Of a stretch of DNA of 64,000 nucleotides, positions 63,779 to 64,000 are shown one piece after another. The notes under the pieces are model-generated. The model was not told the origin of the DNA, ran no database searches, and worked only from the letters and a program-made list of their open reading frames with translations. Positions within the stretch are counted from its first letter, which is position 1. Each line of letters opens with the position of its first letter. Origin of the DNA: Sedimenticola hydrogenitrophicus (lineage in GTDB: Bacteria > Pseudomonadota > Gammaproteobacteria > Chromatiales > Chromatiaceae); NCBI RefSeq assembly GCF_025175675.1, contig NZ_JANIOA010000009.1:1-64000 (forward strand), written 5' to 3'. Position numbers and translations under genes: made by a program.

Positions 63779-64000
63779 ATGAGTGAGAGAGAGCGGTTTG
63801 CAGACAAGATGGAGTTCCCCCCGGAGACCCCCCAGCCCAATATCTATCCCCTGAGCTGGGTGCGCGAGACCAGCAAGATGCAGGAGGTGTGGGAGGCCGC
63901 CCAGCGCGAGTATTGGGACCCGGAAAAACTGCCCTGGGATACCTTTGATCCGGACCAGTACAGCTGGGAAGAGCGTGAGTCGATCGCCTACTGGTGGACC
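63779..64000 (+). CDS. Partial gene, possibly a ferritin-like oxygenase component
   Basis: Only the first 74 codons are in the window; the frame is open to the end. The peptide starts MSERERFADKMEFPPETP and has YWDPEKLPWDTFDPDQ and WEERESIAYWW, a tryptophan-rich N-terminus. It does not look like the start of E. coli PaaA or of BoxB as I remember them. The E-x-x-x-x-x-Y-W pattern fits the first helix of a ferritin-like di-iron protein, but that is a guess. AGGAG lies eight bases before the ATG. Sharing the upstream 15-mer with paaZ suggests a role in aromatic degradation. Confidence 0.5.
   Translation, partial: MSERERFADKMEFPPETPQPNIYPLSWVRETSKMQEVWEAAQREYWDPEKLPWDTFDPDQYSWEERESIAYWWT

Overview
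The window looks like a chromosome segment of a GC-rich gammaproteobacterium of the sulfur-oxidising, polyhydroxyalkanoate-storing kind. The evidence is a reverse-type dissimilatory sulfite reductase alpha subunit (DsrA), a class III PHA synthase pair (PhaE/PhaC), a full cytochrome c maturation set (ccmABCDEFGHI), the gammaproteobacterial order gmk-rpoZ-spoT-...-recG, ubiC-ubiA, and a BioH/BioC-type biotin operon. A relative of Chromatiales or Sedimenticolaceae is my inference; no rRNA or tRNA gene is present to fix it.

Layout. 1-3.1 kb: five small, co-directional, unrelated genes (a pyrimidine-dimer-glycosylase-like protein, two VOC proteins, an SRPBCC protein, a RibD/DHFR-like reductase) with long spacers and scattered attC-like heptamers, resembling gene-cassette cargo. 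3.2-5.9 kb: a class III CoA-transferase, a PilZ-like protein and rdgB. 6-13.5 kb: the ccm operon, split between ccmB and ccmC by 400 bp of repeats. 13.8-20.8 kb: a pentapeptide-repeat protein, a chemoreceptor, an omega-amino-acid aminotransferase and a hemerythrin-NIT-HAMP-GGDEF protein. 21-25.4 kb: rph with a PP2C phosphatase and a Ser/Thr kinase, facing yicC and gmk. 25.7-32 kb: rpoZ, spoT, ridA, two thiamine-linked small proteins and recG. 32.2-35 kb: ubiCA converging on a dsrA that has no dsrB beside it. 35.6-40.3 kb: PHA genes (phaP, phaR, phaA, phaE, phaC). 40.3-48.3 kb: hisG, a DUF465 protein, comF and bioBFHCD-acpH-ybaK behind a BirA-box-like operator. 48.5-51.7 kb: two unrelated DAHP synthases (class I and class II), convergent. 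51.9-64 kb: an arylpyruvate/phenylacetate module (iorB, iorA, paaK, paaI, paaJ, paaH, paaG, paaF; paaZ divergent), followed by a gene cut by the window end.

How the genes work together. IorAB can turn aryl pyruvates into aryl-acetyl-CoA and PaaK activates free phenylacetate, so both entry routes meet the PaaZ/F/G/H/J ring-opening and beta-oxidation steps. These yield acetyl-CoA and succinyl-CoA, and acetyl-CoA can be stored through PhaA and PhaEC. The ring epoxidase paaABCDE is not inside the window. Ccm supports c-type cytochromes.

The intergenic DNA is unusually rich in palindromic repeats. At least six families occur two or more times here, and several sit exactly on the stop codons of neighbouring genes (rdgB, class II DAHP synthase, iorB). 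No IS transposase, prophage, CRISPR array, tRNA or rRNA was recognised.
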